Shown here: positions 1-10,851 of the stretch, in pieces
How the letters are laid out: the number at the start of each line of letters is the position of its first letter
Position numbering within the stretch: the first letter of the stretch is position 1
Source: Cryptomeria japonica
Taxonomy: Eukaryota; Streptophyta; Pinopsida; Cupressales; Cupressaceae
DNA: 64,000 nucleotides
Assembly (NCBI RefSeq): GCF_030272615.1
Contig: NC_081413.1
Span: forward strand, 145,672,476-145,736,475
Reading direction: 5' to 3'
Notes under the pieces: model-generated
The model's input: the letters and a program-made list of their open reading frames with translations, nothing else
Database searches by the model: none
What the model was told of the DNA's origin: nothing
Position numbers and translations under genes: made by a program

Positions 1-1707
1 ATCTGCTTGATCCTAAACATGCATTACCTTACATACATATGAATTGCAATGCTAATACACAAAAATCCTCCTTATTGAATTCTTACTACCCAAAGTTCAA
101 ATACATAGCTTTGCAAGCTTATGCTAGAGAGAATTTGATGTCTCATACGTACCTAGTAAAGTCTTGCACCTAGCTAGTTCCTAGTATAGAACTTATTCAC
201 TTCTTAAGTTTACTTAGGTTTAAGGTGTTATTTTTAAAAGTTTGTCTTGCCTAAATAAGATCTTATATCTTATCTTTATGACTTTTACTTAATTCTAGTT
301 ACCTAAGTCATTTAATATTTGACACTTTAGTTGTCTCATAACATAGGATTAAGACACATTATAATTTTGCTTAATCATATCCCCCAACCTTGTCTTTATA
401 AGCAAGGTCATCCCATTGTATATTTTAAATTAATTCAATCAATCTTGCATTGTTGAAGCAAACCATTTTTGTCATTTTCTCTCTTGTAGAAGATATTCTG
501 GTCTACCAATTGATCCTAAAGGTGTTGAGTCGCCATTAACTCCTGCATTAAGTACAAAAGAAGAAGAAGAGTTCTTGTCCAACTAGAAGAATCTAACTTG
601 CATACTTTTCCCTAGCCTTAGAACATAAGAATCTCATTCTTAAAACTTTTGAAACTTTATAACCATATACATTATCTTTATCCATAATGAAGGGAAGAGC
701 ATTATTTTTCTACTTTATTGTCTTCTTTATGCTTGCATTCAATTGCCTTTTTTGTTATACTATAATAATTTACTACCTTGGTTATAATGGTGTCCTCCAT
801 ATGACCATCCTAAGCCATGAAATGTACATTAGTGCACACAAATCTTTAGGCCAAGGTGTGTATCCTTATTTTAAGTAGTTCACCCATATTATTCCCTTTA
901 GAATATTTTTGTATCATTCTCTAAGGCACTATCCCTTCACTTTGTGGACAATAGATGAAACCCACAATTTTGTTATGGGACTTGTTACACACTACATATC
1001 CCATCACATGTACATAATTTTCCTATCTAAGAGCCTATTATTTGCCACCTAAACACAACACTTCATGTTTACCCTTTAGAGATCCTTATTTCATTATGTA
1101 TTGAGCTGCATGATGCATTGAATACAAGCATCTATTATAGGGAAGATGTTGGGCATTACTAACTGTTGTAGCACGAGGTTTCTGATGCAATCTAGACCTC
1201 TTCTTCCTAGCGAGAAAATCTCTCATTAATCTTATTACTACAAGAGTTGTTACACACATAATAAGTTTTAAAGGACAGTCATAAGGATGTACTAAATAAT
1301 CATGAGAGTGTTTCAATTCCCCTACAAACCTAAGTTAAAAATGGATGAGTGAAACAAATCAAGAACTTGCAAAGACTTTGGAGAGCACAAGGAGAAAGGT
1401 TTATATAAGTGTCATGAAGACAAAAGGTTGTGATAGGTATAGGAAAACATTGCAAAGTGAAGTGTATAGTGAATAGAGTTTAAGTGAATGAGAGAATAGT
1501 TGGATAGAGGTCCTTGCCCTACTCATTTTGAATGTCAAGTTCATTATTGTGTACAACAACAAAGATAGGGAAAGATAACAGCCTATATGAGTATGAAGAC
1601 AATAATCATGTCCAAAATCATGAAAAGTAGGGCCATATAATGTTTGGAAGAAAGTGTTGTGGAGTCAAAGTATGAAAAATTGTTGTTGCATTTTTGTTTC
1701 CAGTGTA
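1..1707. other. Unannotated AT-rich flank of the left retroelement
   Basis: I see no coding region, tRNA or LTR boundary that I can support here. Short open frames (for example 687-878) have no recognisable motif and no codon bias. The stretch ends at the target-site copy TCAAG that precedes the element starting at 1713. It may be older decayed repeat sequence, but nothing in it matches the other elements of the window by eye. Confidence 0.5.
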
Positions 1708-1712
1708 TCAAG
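1708..1712. repeat. Target-site duplication TCAAG, left copy
   Basis: TCAAG directly precedes the left LTR terminus at 1713. The same five bases follow the right LTR terminus at 12834-12838. Five-base duplications are normal for copia integrases, and this pair fixes the outer limits of the element. Confidence 0.85.
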
Positions 1713-1738
1713 GGTTAGGATTCCCACAGATACTGAGA

Positions 1739-1763
1739 GGGGGGGGGGGGGGGGGGGGGGGGG
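1739..1763 (+). repeat. Poly-G run, 25 bases
   Basis: This is an uninterrupted run of G inside the LTR. The sister LTR has only 8 G at the same place (about 12047-12054), so the tract has expanded or is mis-assembled. Homopolymers of this length are error-prone in sequencing. Confidence 0.9.
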
Positions 1764-1962
1764 TGAATTAGTATCTAACCGGTGAATTGAATTTCTTAAC
1801 TTAAAACATGTAGAACATATTATAACAGTGTACTGGTATGCAAGAAATAACGCAATAAATAGAATTAAAAGCATCCACATGAAAAGCACACCATGACACA
1901 AGGATTTAACGAGGAAACCCAGTGTGGGAAAAACCTCAGTGGGATTTGTGACCCACAATATT

Positions 1963-1967
1963 CACTT
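1963..1967. repeat. Target-site duplication CACTT, left copy
   Basis: CACTT at 1963-1967 and again at 6479-6483 flank the solo LTR. The sister LTR carries a single CACTT at the homologous place (about 12252-12256), so it preserves the empty site. Confidence 0.92.
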
Positions 1968-3789
1968 TGTAAGGCCTTCCCCAAACCAAGCTTTGATTAA
2001 CTTAGTTGACCATGTTTGACCCTATTAATAAATGCTTTATAATTGAATAGAATGGACTGTGTTAGATAGATAGATTGGTAAGAAAAGTAATTGAACCAAG
2101 TTATAGAGTTATTGCACCTTGTGGTGTACATTTTGATGTGTTATGAATTTGAAATCCTAAAAGATCCATTGATTGGATAATCTTGATTTAACGTATGTCA
2201 GCTATGTCTAGATGTAGAACTTATATGATTCCATGATTGGATAAAATTGATGAATGTTGATGCTTTATTTATATGCTTTATGATATAGAACCCTACATGA
2301 TTTTTGAATAGGAAGAATTTGCGATGATATATGTCATTATTGGATTTGTAGGACTTTACTAATGATGATAGAAATAGGATGTATGTTTTATGTGTGGATC
2401 AAAACTATGAGAATTAGGATAATTGCTTATGTGAAATTACTTGGATATAAGATGTATTAAATTGTTCAAATGTAAATTGTATGCAAGTGTTTGATGTGTA
2501 TTATTATTCTTGTGCTTTATATTATATGAGGTTATTTGAAGTTACTAATGTGTAATTGAGATGCGTAGGAAGTTATCCATGTGACCATGGAAATATTACG
2601 GAGAACCAAACCTAGACCTATGTATGTTCGTAAAACCAGGGTTTGTCTATTTGGAGAGACAACACCCCGTTTGTGTCATATTTTATTCGTAATAGTAAAT
2701 GATGCATGTGTGTTAAATGTTATCTAATTGATTTATTTAAATCCAACAAGAGACACGATTTCATGTATAATCTTGTAAAAGTATTTTCTTTGTGTCACTT
2801 GACACATGTCTGGATTTATGTTTGAGTTTTTAAATTTGTCTCTTGGAGGGAATTGTTTAACTATAGCTTTTTCAATTAATGTAATAAGATTCCATAAATG
2901 CCTTGGGTAAAGAATCTTTGGGATGGTCAACATAAGTTTGACCCGAAAATAAACTTCAGAGGGGTTATAAAAGGGTTAAATGGACACCTAGGGGTAGTTT
3001 AATAAGGTTTCCTAAAGCCCATAAGGTATACCTAAGGGTTAGGGGTAATTTTAGGCAAGTTTCTACTCCCATGTGACCTTTTAGGCACCCTAAAAAGTGA
3101 CTTTTCTAAGTTGTGCGAAAATGGAAATTAGAAGACTTGAACTAAGTTGTGAACCTTCCCTTTCGAATGAGAGTTCCCTTTCCCATTTTACCTTTCCTTC
3201 CTTTTCAGTTTTTAGAAACTTGTGAGAACTCTCACAAAAGGCTTCTTAAGCAAGAATTAGAAAATTAGTGGGTAATCACCCACTCTCCATTTTTGGAGAC
3301 AAAAGAATTTTGAAAAGAAAAAAAAATAGATTTGGGATTGGAGAATTTGGCTGAGGGTAGAAAGAAAAGGCTTATGGAATTGGGTTGCTCATCCTCAACA
3401 AAACTAGCATACCTTTGGGCAGTTTAAGGTTGGTTTTACTTTCTTAAAATGCTTTCTTATTGCATGTTGTACTAAAAGAATTGTTTGTGTTAAAGGCTAG
3501 TTGTCCTTGCATGTATTCCTTGGAAATTTATTTGGTGTTTTGTGCTTATGCAATTTATGTGTTTTGGGAGTAATCAAGACCTCCTACTCTTGGGAGAGAG
3601 GATGGTCTTGTGGGTGGTAGAAGTGACAGCCCTCGAGTGAGAGGCTCTCGTTATGAGAGTGATCAAAAGGGATTTTATCTGACCCTTATTGTATGGCTTG
3701 TTTATGCATTGGGGGTCATAAGGAGGGAAATAAGGCATGAATACCTTGGGGGGCATAAGGAAAGTGGGGTTGTTATACTTGATGTATTT

Positions 3790-3845
3790 GGTTTGCCATG
3801 AGGTGGCTATATGTTTTGGTTTGCCATGAGGTGGCTATATGTTTT
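3790..3845 (+). repeat. Perfect 28-bp tandem duplication in the solo LTR
   Basis: Two exact copies of a 28-bp unit containing GGTTTGCCATGAGGTGGCT lie back to back at 3790-3817 and 3818-3845. The related LTR (about 24775-24800) has one copy, so the duplication is specific to this copy or subfamily. Confidence 0.9.
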
Positions 3846-5034
3846 ACCATACTTGCAGTCTCCTCAAGGTACTTGGTCCACTACCACTCTTGAAAAGACA
3901 TCACAAATGTGTGGTGCAGTGTATCCTGGGTTTGGATTGTGTTTGAGCTTGTGTTTTCCCTTGTCTTTTGTGTTTGCATGTGTGTAATCCTGTCTAGGGC
4001 TTGGTTGTCCGAGCTCGGGGGTGGCTACCAGTTAGCCTAGGATGGGAGGTGAGCACTCCATGGTCATAGTATTTGGATTTATTTGTAGGCGGTTGGAAGA
4101 AAAGAAAAGGGCAAGTAGAAGTTGTTGTTTTTAATTGTTTGCAGAAAAAGATTTGGAAACGGAGTAATTGATAATATAAGTTGCAGAAATGTAAAAGGAA
4201 ATTATATGTTGTACCTATTTAGGAAAGAAGATGTATCTAATTTAAATGAAGTCCTCATTTAATAGAAATGAGGGACTAGTTTGGGTATTTCACCCTCTTG
4301 TAATAATGTCTATATTGTATTCTAAAAATGCCTTAAATAAATGCATAATTTTTGTTAAATTAATATTGCATAATTGAAAAGATTCCGTTGAGTATCAGTT
4401 TGCATTGTTGTTAAAATTTTAATGCTTGCATGCATATTTATTCTGAAAATAAAAAGCTCTATTTATCTTCCTCTTGCGTATCTCTAAGAATAGACTAAAT
4501 AATTCTAAAATTAATGAAATTGCTAAAGGTATTAAACTCTATCATTTCCTTTTAGTTAATTGCAGAATAGTAAATCAAACAAAAAGAAATATAACATGTC
4601 TATTCCTAAGATTTACTTCATTACTTTCTAATCTAAATATAGTTGTTGTTTTAAGTTTATTTAGTTCTGTCATTTTACTTGTTTGCAGAAAATAAAATCT
4701 AGAATTAAATGGTTTATCTAGTTTTTTAAAATTAACATATCTATATAGTTGCTTAACTCTGTTAGTTAATTAATTGTAGAAATTAAATCTAAAGTTAAAT
4801 AGGCTATCTCGGATTTATGGTATTTAATTCTTTAAAAAAAATATATAGGGGATTAAATCTGAATATTTAGATCAATCTGTTAAAAGTTTATATATATATA
4901 AAATTTATATTTTTAGTTAAAATATATTTATATATTCAAATATTCAATATATGTTTGTGCATGAATATATAAATAAATAAAATTACATTTAATAATATTT
5001 AAAAACAAAAAAAAATTAAAAAAAAATATACTTT

Positions 5035-5320
5035 GGAGAGGGCTCAGCCCCCTGCGGTCATCCCCACAGGGCGGCCCCCTCCGCTCAGTGGGCAGCAGGT
5101 TCCCCAGTGACGGCCGCAGCCGCCACTGTGGGCCGTAACCCACAATGGGAGGCTTTGGCCTCCACTATGGGCAGAGACCCACAGTGATGGTGTCGCCGTC
5201 CCTACGGGGAGCTACCCTCGGCCTCCACCCGCCCTTGCCAAATGCTGCCGCCACCATCCTTGCAATGCTCTACCTCACCTCCCCCCTCTGCCATAGCCGC
5301 CATGGTCTTCGCTTGGTGAG
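5035..5320 (+). promoter_or_regulatory. GC-rich imperfect hairpin block in the solo LTR
   Basis: This is a sharply GC-rich island in an otherwise AT-rich LTR. Imperfect inverted repeats built on CAGTG/CACTG cores follow one another. For example, CCCACAATGGGAGGC at 5140-5154 pairs with GCCTCCACTATGGG further right. It lies at the same relative place as the regular hairpin array of the Tekay-like LTRs (16588-16819). A role in the LTR promoter is inference. Confidence 0.6.
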
Positions 5321-5361
5321 CCGCCCTACAAAACAAAAAAACAAAAACAAGAAAGAATCAA

Positions 5362-5386
5362 ACCCTAGCCCGGGTAGGGCTAGGGT
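5362..5386 (+). promoter_or_regulatory. Telo-box-like hairpin, solo LTR version
   Basis: ACCCTAGCCC (5362-5371), a 5-base loop, then GGGCTAGGGT (5377-5386) form a perfect 10-bp stem. The related LTRs have ACCCTAACCC and GGGTTAGGGT at the equivalent site, so one base pair changed from A:T to G:C on both sides. TAGAAAAG follows where the other LTRs have the TATA box TATAAAAG. Confidence 0.7.
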
Positions 5387-6478
5387 AGAAAAGAAGAAAG
5401 AAAGAAAATTTTAAAATTAAGAGGTATTTTTATAATATGTTTTTAGAATAGGGTTTGCATGGGGATTTCTATAACTAAGCGGAAATAAATATACTTATAT
5501 GGAGTTTGAAAATATATAAGAATAAGGCAGACTTTGGATTAAAAATTTATTCTTAGTGTTTATATTTTATGGTTGTGATAAACATAGGGATTCATTTAAA
5601 GAAGAAAAACATAATATTTTTAATCAAGTACTCATGAAGTCAATCTTTTAGGAAATTTAATTTCTGTTGAAATTTACGTATCTATAGGGATTAAACTTTA
5701 GCCACCTAGATATAGGCATATGAGGTGAAGCTTTATAGGAAAACATTCATTTGAATTTAATTGACCCTTTTCATCAATTTAATTTAAATTCTTTTAATTA
5801 TTGAAATAAAATAAAAATAAAAATTTAGACATTATAAACTAAGTTCTAGAACTAACCTATTTAGTTCCTAAAATCAATTGTTGGTTATTGGAGATTAATT
5901 TTTATCTTCAACAAATTAAGGGGCCAAATTAATTTATTAGTTAAGATCGAAGAGATAATAATTAATTTATTTAGTAAACCGCAATTTAATTCTATTTAAG
6001 TTATTTCCGCTTAATTGAGTTAGTGGTTAGAGATAGCTCACACATAGTTAAGACGAAACTTGCTTAGTGCATTTCATATTCACAAAATTAATAGAAGCCC
6101 TAATTAAGTAAGCTATTTAGGAAGGATGTAGCAACAAGATGGAGGAAACTTGATATTTAGTAAATGATTGATATCCAGACAAATAAATTTTATTAATGTC
6201 TATTTAGTAGAAATGGATCTAGTTAAGTATTAATAGGCACATCTGTAATGAAAGGGACTTTTGAGTGAATTTATTATTACCCTTATAGAATTTATTCGAT
6301 CCGCTGGATAACAAGTGTCATCGTATTTGTTATGATAGTATTCAATATCATTTAAGAATTCGCCTATAACAACTTGTTAAGATGTATCAACTCTTTAAGC
6401 AATGGTTCCATGTAATTTAGTGTTTTTAAAAAAAAATAAAAAATTGGTTGTGTTTTGCCCAAAAGTTTGGGCATGACA

Positions 6479-6483
6479 CACTT
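6479..6483. repeat. Target-site duplication CACTT, right copy
   Basis: This is the right-hand copy of the duplication flanking the solo LTR. The interrupted copia-like LTR resumes directly after it with ACTGGCCAATAAG. Confidence 0.92.
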
Positions 6484-7042
6484 ACTGGCCAATAAGAGAA
6501 TATTACTGCTACAAGAGGGGCCTCCACATGCAGGAAGGCCAACTGCCTAGAGCTCACTACTCAAATACAAAATGGGAAGTCTCACTGACTTACAATGATG
6601 GATTATATATATCTAGTATCTTGTACTGCTTCAGAATAGCATCTATAATGCTAGATCCAGTACCGGTTTCTACTCTGCTTCTTACATAAACCCTTAAGCT
6701 ATAATTCGCATAATAGGTCTGCCTTATTTCGCCTAATATATTCCACTATCTTACATAATTGCATACTTATGTTGTACAATGATCTCTCTTATATAAGAGT
6801 CATTTTACAATGATGCCAAGTCAGCTTACAAAGATTTTACAATAATAAACAAAATATAATATAACAAAAATCTTGTCGGCCTCTATGTCGGTATGCTTCC
6901 TTTCTCTTTTGGTGTCGATGGTTTGAGTGTCGGTGTAGAGTTTGATCTTGCTAGTGCCGGTGCCATAGGATTGTAAGGTTGCCATCAATGACAAAACCTT
7001 CAATCACCTACAATGTCTCATTGGAGTGTGCATATGCCAATA
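6484..7042 (-). repeat. 3' LTR of the non-autonomous copia-like element, proximal part
   Basis: This matches 12257-12833 of the sister LTR with scattered substitutions and small indels. The terminus reads CCAATA instead of CCAACA, so the minus-strand TG end has become TA. It contains a palindromic TATA element at 6788-6797. Confidence 0.88.
6788..6797 (-). promoter_or_regulatory. LTR TATA box (CTTATATAAG)
   Basis: The palindrome CTTATATAAG is present in both LTR copies of the element (here and at 12563-12572). It is the best TATA-box candidate for minus-strand transcription. Confidence 0.55.
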
Positions 7043-7057
7043 ATCTCCCCCTTTGGC
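7043..7057 (-). other. Polypurine tract of the non-autonomous element
   Basis: On the minus strand, CCAAAGGGGGAGAT directly precedes the 3' LTR. Second-strand DNA synthesis starts at such a tract in LTR retroelements, so the junction confirms the orientation. Confidence 0.8.
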
Positions 7058-7377
7058 ATTGATGGCAACACTCATGAGAAAATTTAAAAGTGTATCCAGA
7101 ACTTGTAATCCAAAAATGTTTCCAAAAATATGTTACCAAAAATATAAGAACTCCCCCCGAGCAGATAAGTCTGTTGCCGGTTATTTTCTCATACTACTAC
7201 TCCACCTTTGGCATCAATGACAAAGGTTGTCAAGGTGTTAGTAGAGTTGTAGTCTCAACCTTGTAACTGGGTGGTTACAATTTGAAAAAGATCTCCCAAA
7301 ATCAAGTTTATACTTTCCATAAACTTCTTGTTGTCCTTTATTGCTATCTCTATTCTTTTAACTATACCGGTGAGGTG

Positions 7378-10300
7378 CTACATATGCTCTGCCAGTGTTT
7401 TCTGTCCTTGTACTAGTGCCTCAGATATTTCCTTCCGTAATGATGCTAGATAGTCCAATCTTGGACTCAGTTTTAGTCTCAAATTCTTTGCCTTATTTAT
7501 TATTCTCTCCTTTTCTCTTTCTAACTTAAGTAACTTTTCCTCAAAACTTGTTATCCTTTGTTCAAAAACTGATAATGAATCAGGTGAGTTAACAAAATTA
7601 TCAGCAAGTTTATTGATTTCATCTTGTACCTTGCTCATTTTCTTATCTATGTCTACTGTCAAAAAGTTTGCCTTGCAAGTATCTTTGTATAGAGTTTTGT
7701 ATTCCTTCAATAAGTTACATAGTTCCGGTAGAAGTGTGTCAAATTCCCTTGTACACTTCTTTATCTGATCTTCAAATATTTTTTGCTTTTCAATTTCTAA
7801 CTTATTCTTCAATGCCTCTTCCTTTATTTGCTCAATAGTCCCTGTGTTCTCAGTGATGTATTTACAAAAAGTGTCAAGTTGTCTTAAATAATCCTCATTG
7901 TCCATGTTATAGTTAGGAGCTATCATCTTCAAAATTGGGATTGTATCATCTATAGCTTTATAAGCCTGTGAACTACAGTCTGTTATCCTTTTGATGGAGT
8001 CCAAAAGTACTTCAATTACATTTGTTGATTTGTAGCCTACTGAGGAGGAACCAACATTCTGAATTCAGCCGATGGAGGAAGTAACCAAGCTTGTAGTGAC
8101 CTCTGGTAGGTCAGTCTGTGTTTCCATTTCTTTAAGCAATGGATTTTGATCTTCTCCTATTGCCGGTGGCACTATTTCCACATGAATCTATTCTTGTTCT
8201 GGAGCCTAGTGCTCTGCTTGTCTCTCTATTTGTTGCTCTATGTTATCAACTTCAACTTTTATTTCAGTATTGTCAATGCTGTCAATTGCCAGTGGCTCAT
8301 TATCCATATCTGTCTTGTCGGTTGTATCTTTGTCTATCATAATGTTGACTTTTTGTGTATCAACATCAACTGTGTATAGTACCTCAGGATTAGGATTTGT
8401 ATCCTTTATGTCCATAATCTCATGTGTTGGTTGATCTTCAGTAGTTGTTACCGGTGATGTAATTGGATGTGGTGGGAGTAAGTTGTCTTTTACTTTGATG
8501 CTCGGAGGTCCACCAACCTTTCCTTTTCCTTTGTCCCTTTCCTTCTGGTATACCTTTATTTGTTTGGGGTTCATGTACTCTTCCTATTTTTCCTTCTCAA
8601 CAAGGAATATGTCCAATGCATTTTCTGTTTCCTCTATTACTTCATTCACTCTTCCAACCATTAATGCATTATGCCGGTGTGCAGTAGAGAATATTGACCG
8701 GTTGGCTTGTGCAATTAAGTCATCTATCTCCTTAGGTGAATTTACTGGGTAAACAACAAGTAACTTTTCAATTTTGATTTTCTTATCAAGCTTTACAACA
8801 GCTTATCTTCTTGCTTCTAGTCTTTTGAACAATTCATCTGGTAGTTCATCTACAACTTCCATTAGAAACTTCTTATAGATATCTAGGTGTAAAATGACAC
8901 TGTTTTCAACTTGTTCTTTTTCATCTGCTGATAGTGTATTATAGACCTTTCCTATGTTCTTGAGTTTCCCTTCCTCTGTGATTTCATTTAGAAATTTGTC
9001 AAGAGGGGCCATGTTTTGTTTAGTCTTCTTCTTCTTTGGTGTCAACTTTTTCTTTGGTGTTGTCTTTCTAACCGGAGACATCACTGCCTATCGTTTTTGT
9101 CTAGTCCTTCTAGGCGAGGGTGTGGATGTCGGTGAAGGATCCCTTTTCCTTACAACTCTTTTGAAAGTTGCAGGCATGTCATTCTTCGAAGAAGTAGCTA
9201 TCAGTGAAAGGTGAGTCTCAGGTTGTAGTGTTCCTAACTCATCCTCAGTGATACCAGTTTGTTTCAGTATATCTTCTTTAATAGCCTTAGCCTATCTAGA
9301 TCCTCTTCTCACAACTGCTTCAACCTTTTTCACTCTTTTCTTAGATTGAATTTGACTTTCTATGGTCTCAGCACTACCAAATACTTCTTCCTTAGGTTCA
9401 TTTGGTGCTTCCAGAAGTGCTTTAGCATAAGTCTCAATGATATGATCATCGGTTTCATAACCCATCTCTATTACCCAAATTGTTTTAGGGATGACTGCTT
9501 CCATCCAGATCTCATCCTTTTTTATTACAAAACATATATCATCCTTGTATTTGTTAACAATTTCTTGTGATAGTTTGATCCTTTTGTTCATCCTAACCTT
9601 TAGTGCTTGAAAATAGTCATGAATATTCTTTTCTTTGTTTCCACCCATATTGTTGAATAGGTCTGTTAATTATTTTCCTACCGGTATATCAAATCCAAGG
9701 TTCTTATGGCCAATACCGAGAACCTGTTTAGTTATGTGTAGCATCAAGCATACAAGTAGATTTCCAAATCTAAAAGTTCCTTTCTTATCCCTTTTTATTT
9801 TGCCTAAGTTATCAATCAACTCATCTTTTAACCATTCACATACATCAATTTTTACATTGTCTTTAACCATATCATAAGCACTCTTAATGCATAAACTGGA
9901 AATTGAGTTAAGTCTGTTTGCATGAGTTGCTTTGTACCCTAAAATCATGCTAACAAATCTCACATTTATATCAGTCACATCATTAACCTTTAGAGACCTT
10001 CTATCTGATGTTGCACCAGTTAAGTTCATTACTAGGTCATTGGAGACCTTCTTAGTCTTGTCTAGTCTATTACCGATGGAAGGTTACCCTGTTACTGCTT
10101 TCACAGCTTCCTTTCTAATTTTGTGAATCAAATCAAGCCAAAAGAATGAACCATGTACCCTGCTTAAAACTATCCTAATCAGTCCCTTGGGAAATTCAGG
10201 AATGCAGAGGATTTTAGTGAATCCTAAGGTTTCAACAACTTTATGTTCAGGTTTTATATTTCCAGAATTGTCACATATAACAGTCTTATACATGTTTTTA

Positions 10301-10449
10301 ATTTCTTCATCTCCTAATTCCTCTATGTTGCAATGGATGTATATTTTGGGATCTTCTGCAAAAACAACTCCCTTTGGAATCTAGGAAAAAGCACCTATAT
10401 TGTCATCTTTCTTAGCTAGGGAACTAGTTGAAATACGGGCCTAGGGCAT
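7378..10449 (-). pseudogene. ORF2: 1,024-codon frame of unknown function in the non-autonomous element
   Basis: From an ATG at 10447-10449 one frame runs to 7378 without a single frameshift. It is broken by eleven stops: 10441, 10381, 10084, 9670, 9292, 9088, 8803, 8584, 8206, 8188 and 8065 (left base of each). Seven are TAG, three TAA and one TGA, all one C-to-T change from CAG, CAA or CGA. Codons about 60-390 form a mixed hydrophobic/charged region (VLSRVHGSFFWLDLI; FRFGNLLVCLMLHITKQVLG). Codons about 455-470 are lysine-rich (KKKLTPKKKKTKQN), a possible nuclear-localisation signal. Codons about 625-800 are acidic and low-complexity, and about 820-1020 look coiled-coil. I see no protease, integrase, RT or clear membrane span. 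By position it could be an additional ORF like the env-like ORF of SIRE elements or the plant Transposase_32-type ORFs; that is a guess. The frame may run on past 7378 to about 7250. Confidence 0.75.
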
Positions 10450-10851
10450 TTTATAACCTCGACTACTATAGGGTTTGCTATGAATTCAGGTGCAGAGGAG
10501 GATGCCATGATAAATACCTTTTTCTACCTTTGGATGGATTGATTTTTGAAGTGCTTTGCCTCTTTGCTCGAAATGCCTTAGCTATGGAGATTTCGCGCTC
10601 TTTGAATGTTTGAATGCTCAGTGAAGTGAAATGGAGCCAAAAAAAATATTAATTTATAGTGTCAAATTGCCAACTACCACATTAATGTATGTCAGTTAAG
10701 TAGTCACTTAACATTGTCTGTCGGTATAGAAGTAATTTCCAACTTCTCACCATTTACCGAGGGAATTATAGCATATGTCTCATTGATTTCCAAACCCTCA
10801 AGAAAATTTTCTTCAATTTGATGAAGAGCTTCCTGCCGGTGGAGTATTATT
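10450..10851 (-). other. Spacer between ORF1 and ORF2 of the non-autonomous element
   Basis: This spacer is about 400 bp with many stops in the ORF frame between 10582 and 10851, so it is non-coding there. In a complete copia element protease, integrase and RT would follow gag at this point. Their absence marks the place where pol was lost or replaced. Confidence 0.6.

Larger units (their letters stand above)
1713..1967 (-). repeat. 3' LTR of the non-autonomous copia-like element, distal part
   Basis: This matches 12021-12275 of the sister LTR, for example the shared stretch AGTATCTAAC...GGTGAATTGAATTTC. It breaks off at CACTT, where the solo LTR was inserted, and resumes at 6484. A run of 25 G replaces the 8 G of the sister LTR. 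Confidence 0.88.
1968..6478 (+). mobile_element. Giant solo LTR (4.5 kb) of a Tekay-like Ty3 element
   Basis: The segment begins TGTAAGGCCTTCCCC, ends GGGCATGACA and is flanked by CACTT duplications. There is no internal domain, so this is a solo LTR left by LTR-LTR recombination. It resembles the LTR at 23020-27719: the termini agree (TGTGAGGCCCTACCCC, GGGCACGACA). About 2590-2700 closely matches 23455-23590, and 3590-3960 matches about 24550-24900. It also keeps the GC-rich hairpin region and the telo-box-like palindrome, with diverged sequence. It is a related subfamily rather than the same one. The open frames inside it are chance. Confidence 0.9.

Noticed and set aside
687-878. Small plus-strand frame with a hydrophobic N-terminus
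   Set aside because: 63 residues in AT-rich DNA, no conserved motif and no repeat or regulatory context; expected by chance.
5145-5414. 89-residue frame in the solo LTR
   Set aside because: Falls in the GC-rich hairpin block and the telo-box-like palindrome; no homology seen and the related LTRs do not keep it.
8139-9570. Plus-strand frames opposite ORF2
   Set aside because: They are antisense shadows of the long minus-strand frame, rich in Phe/Ser/Leu as expected of the complement of Lys/Glu-rich coding sequence.
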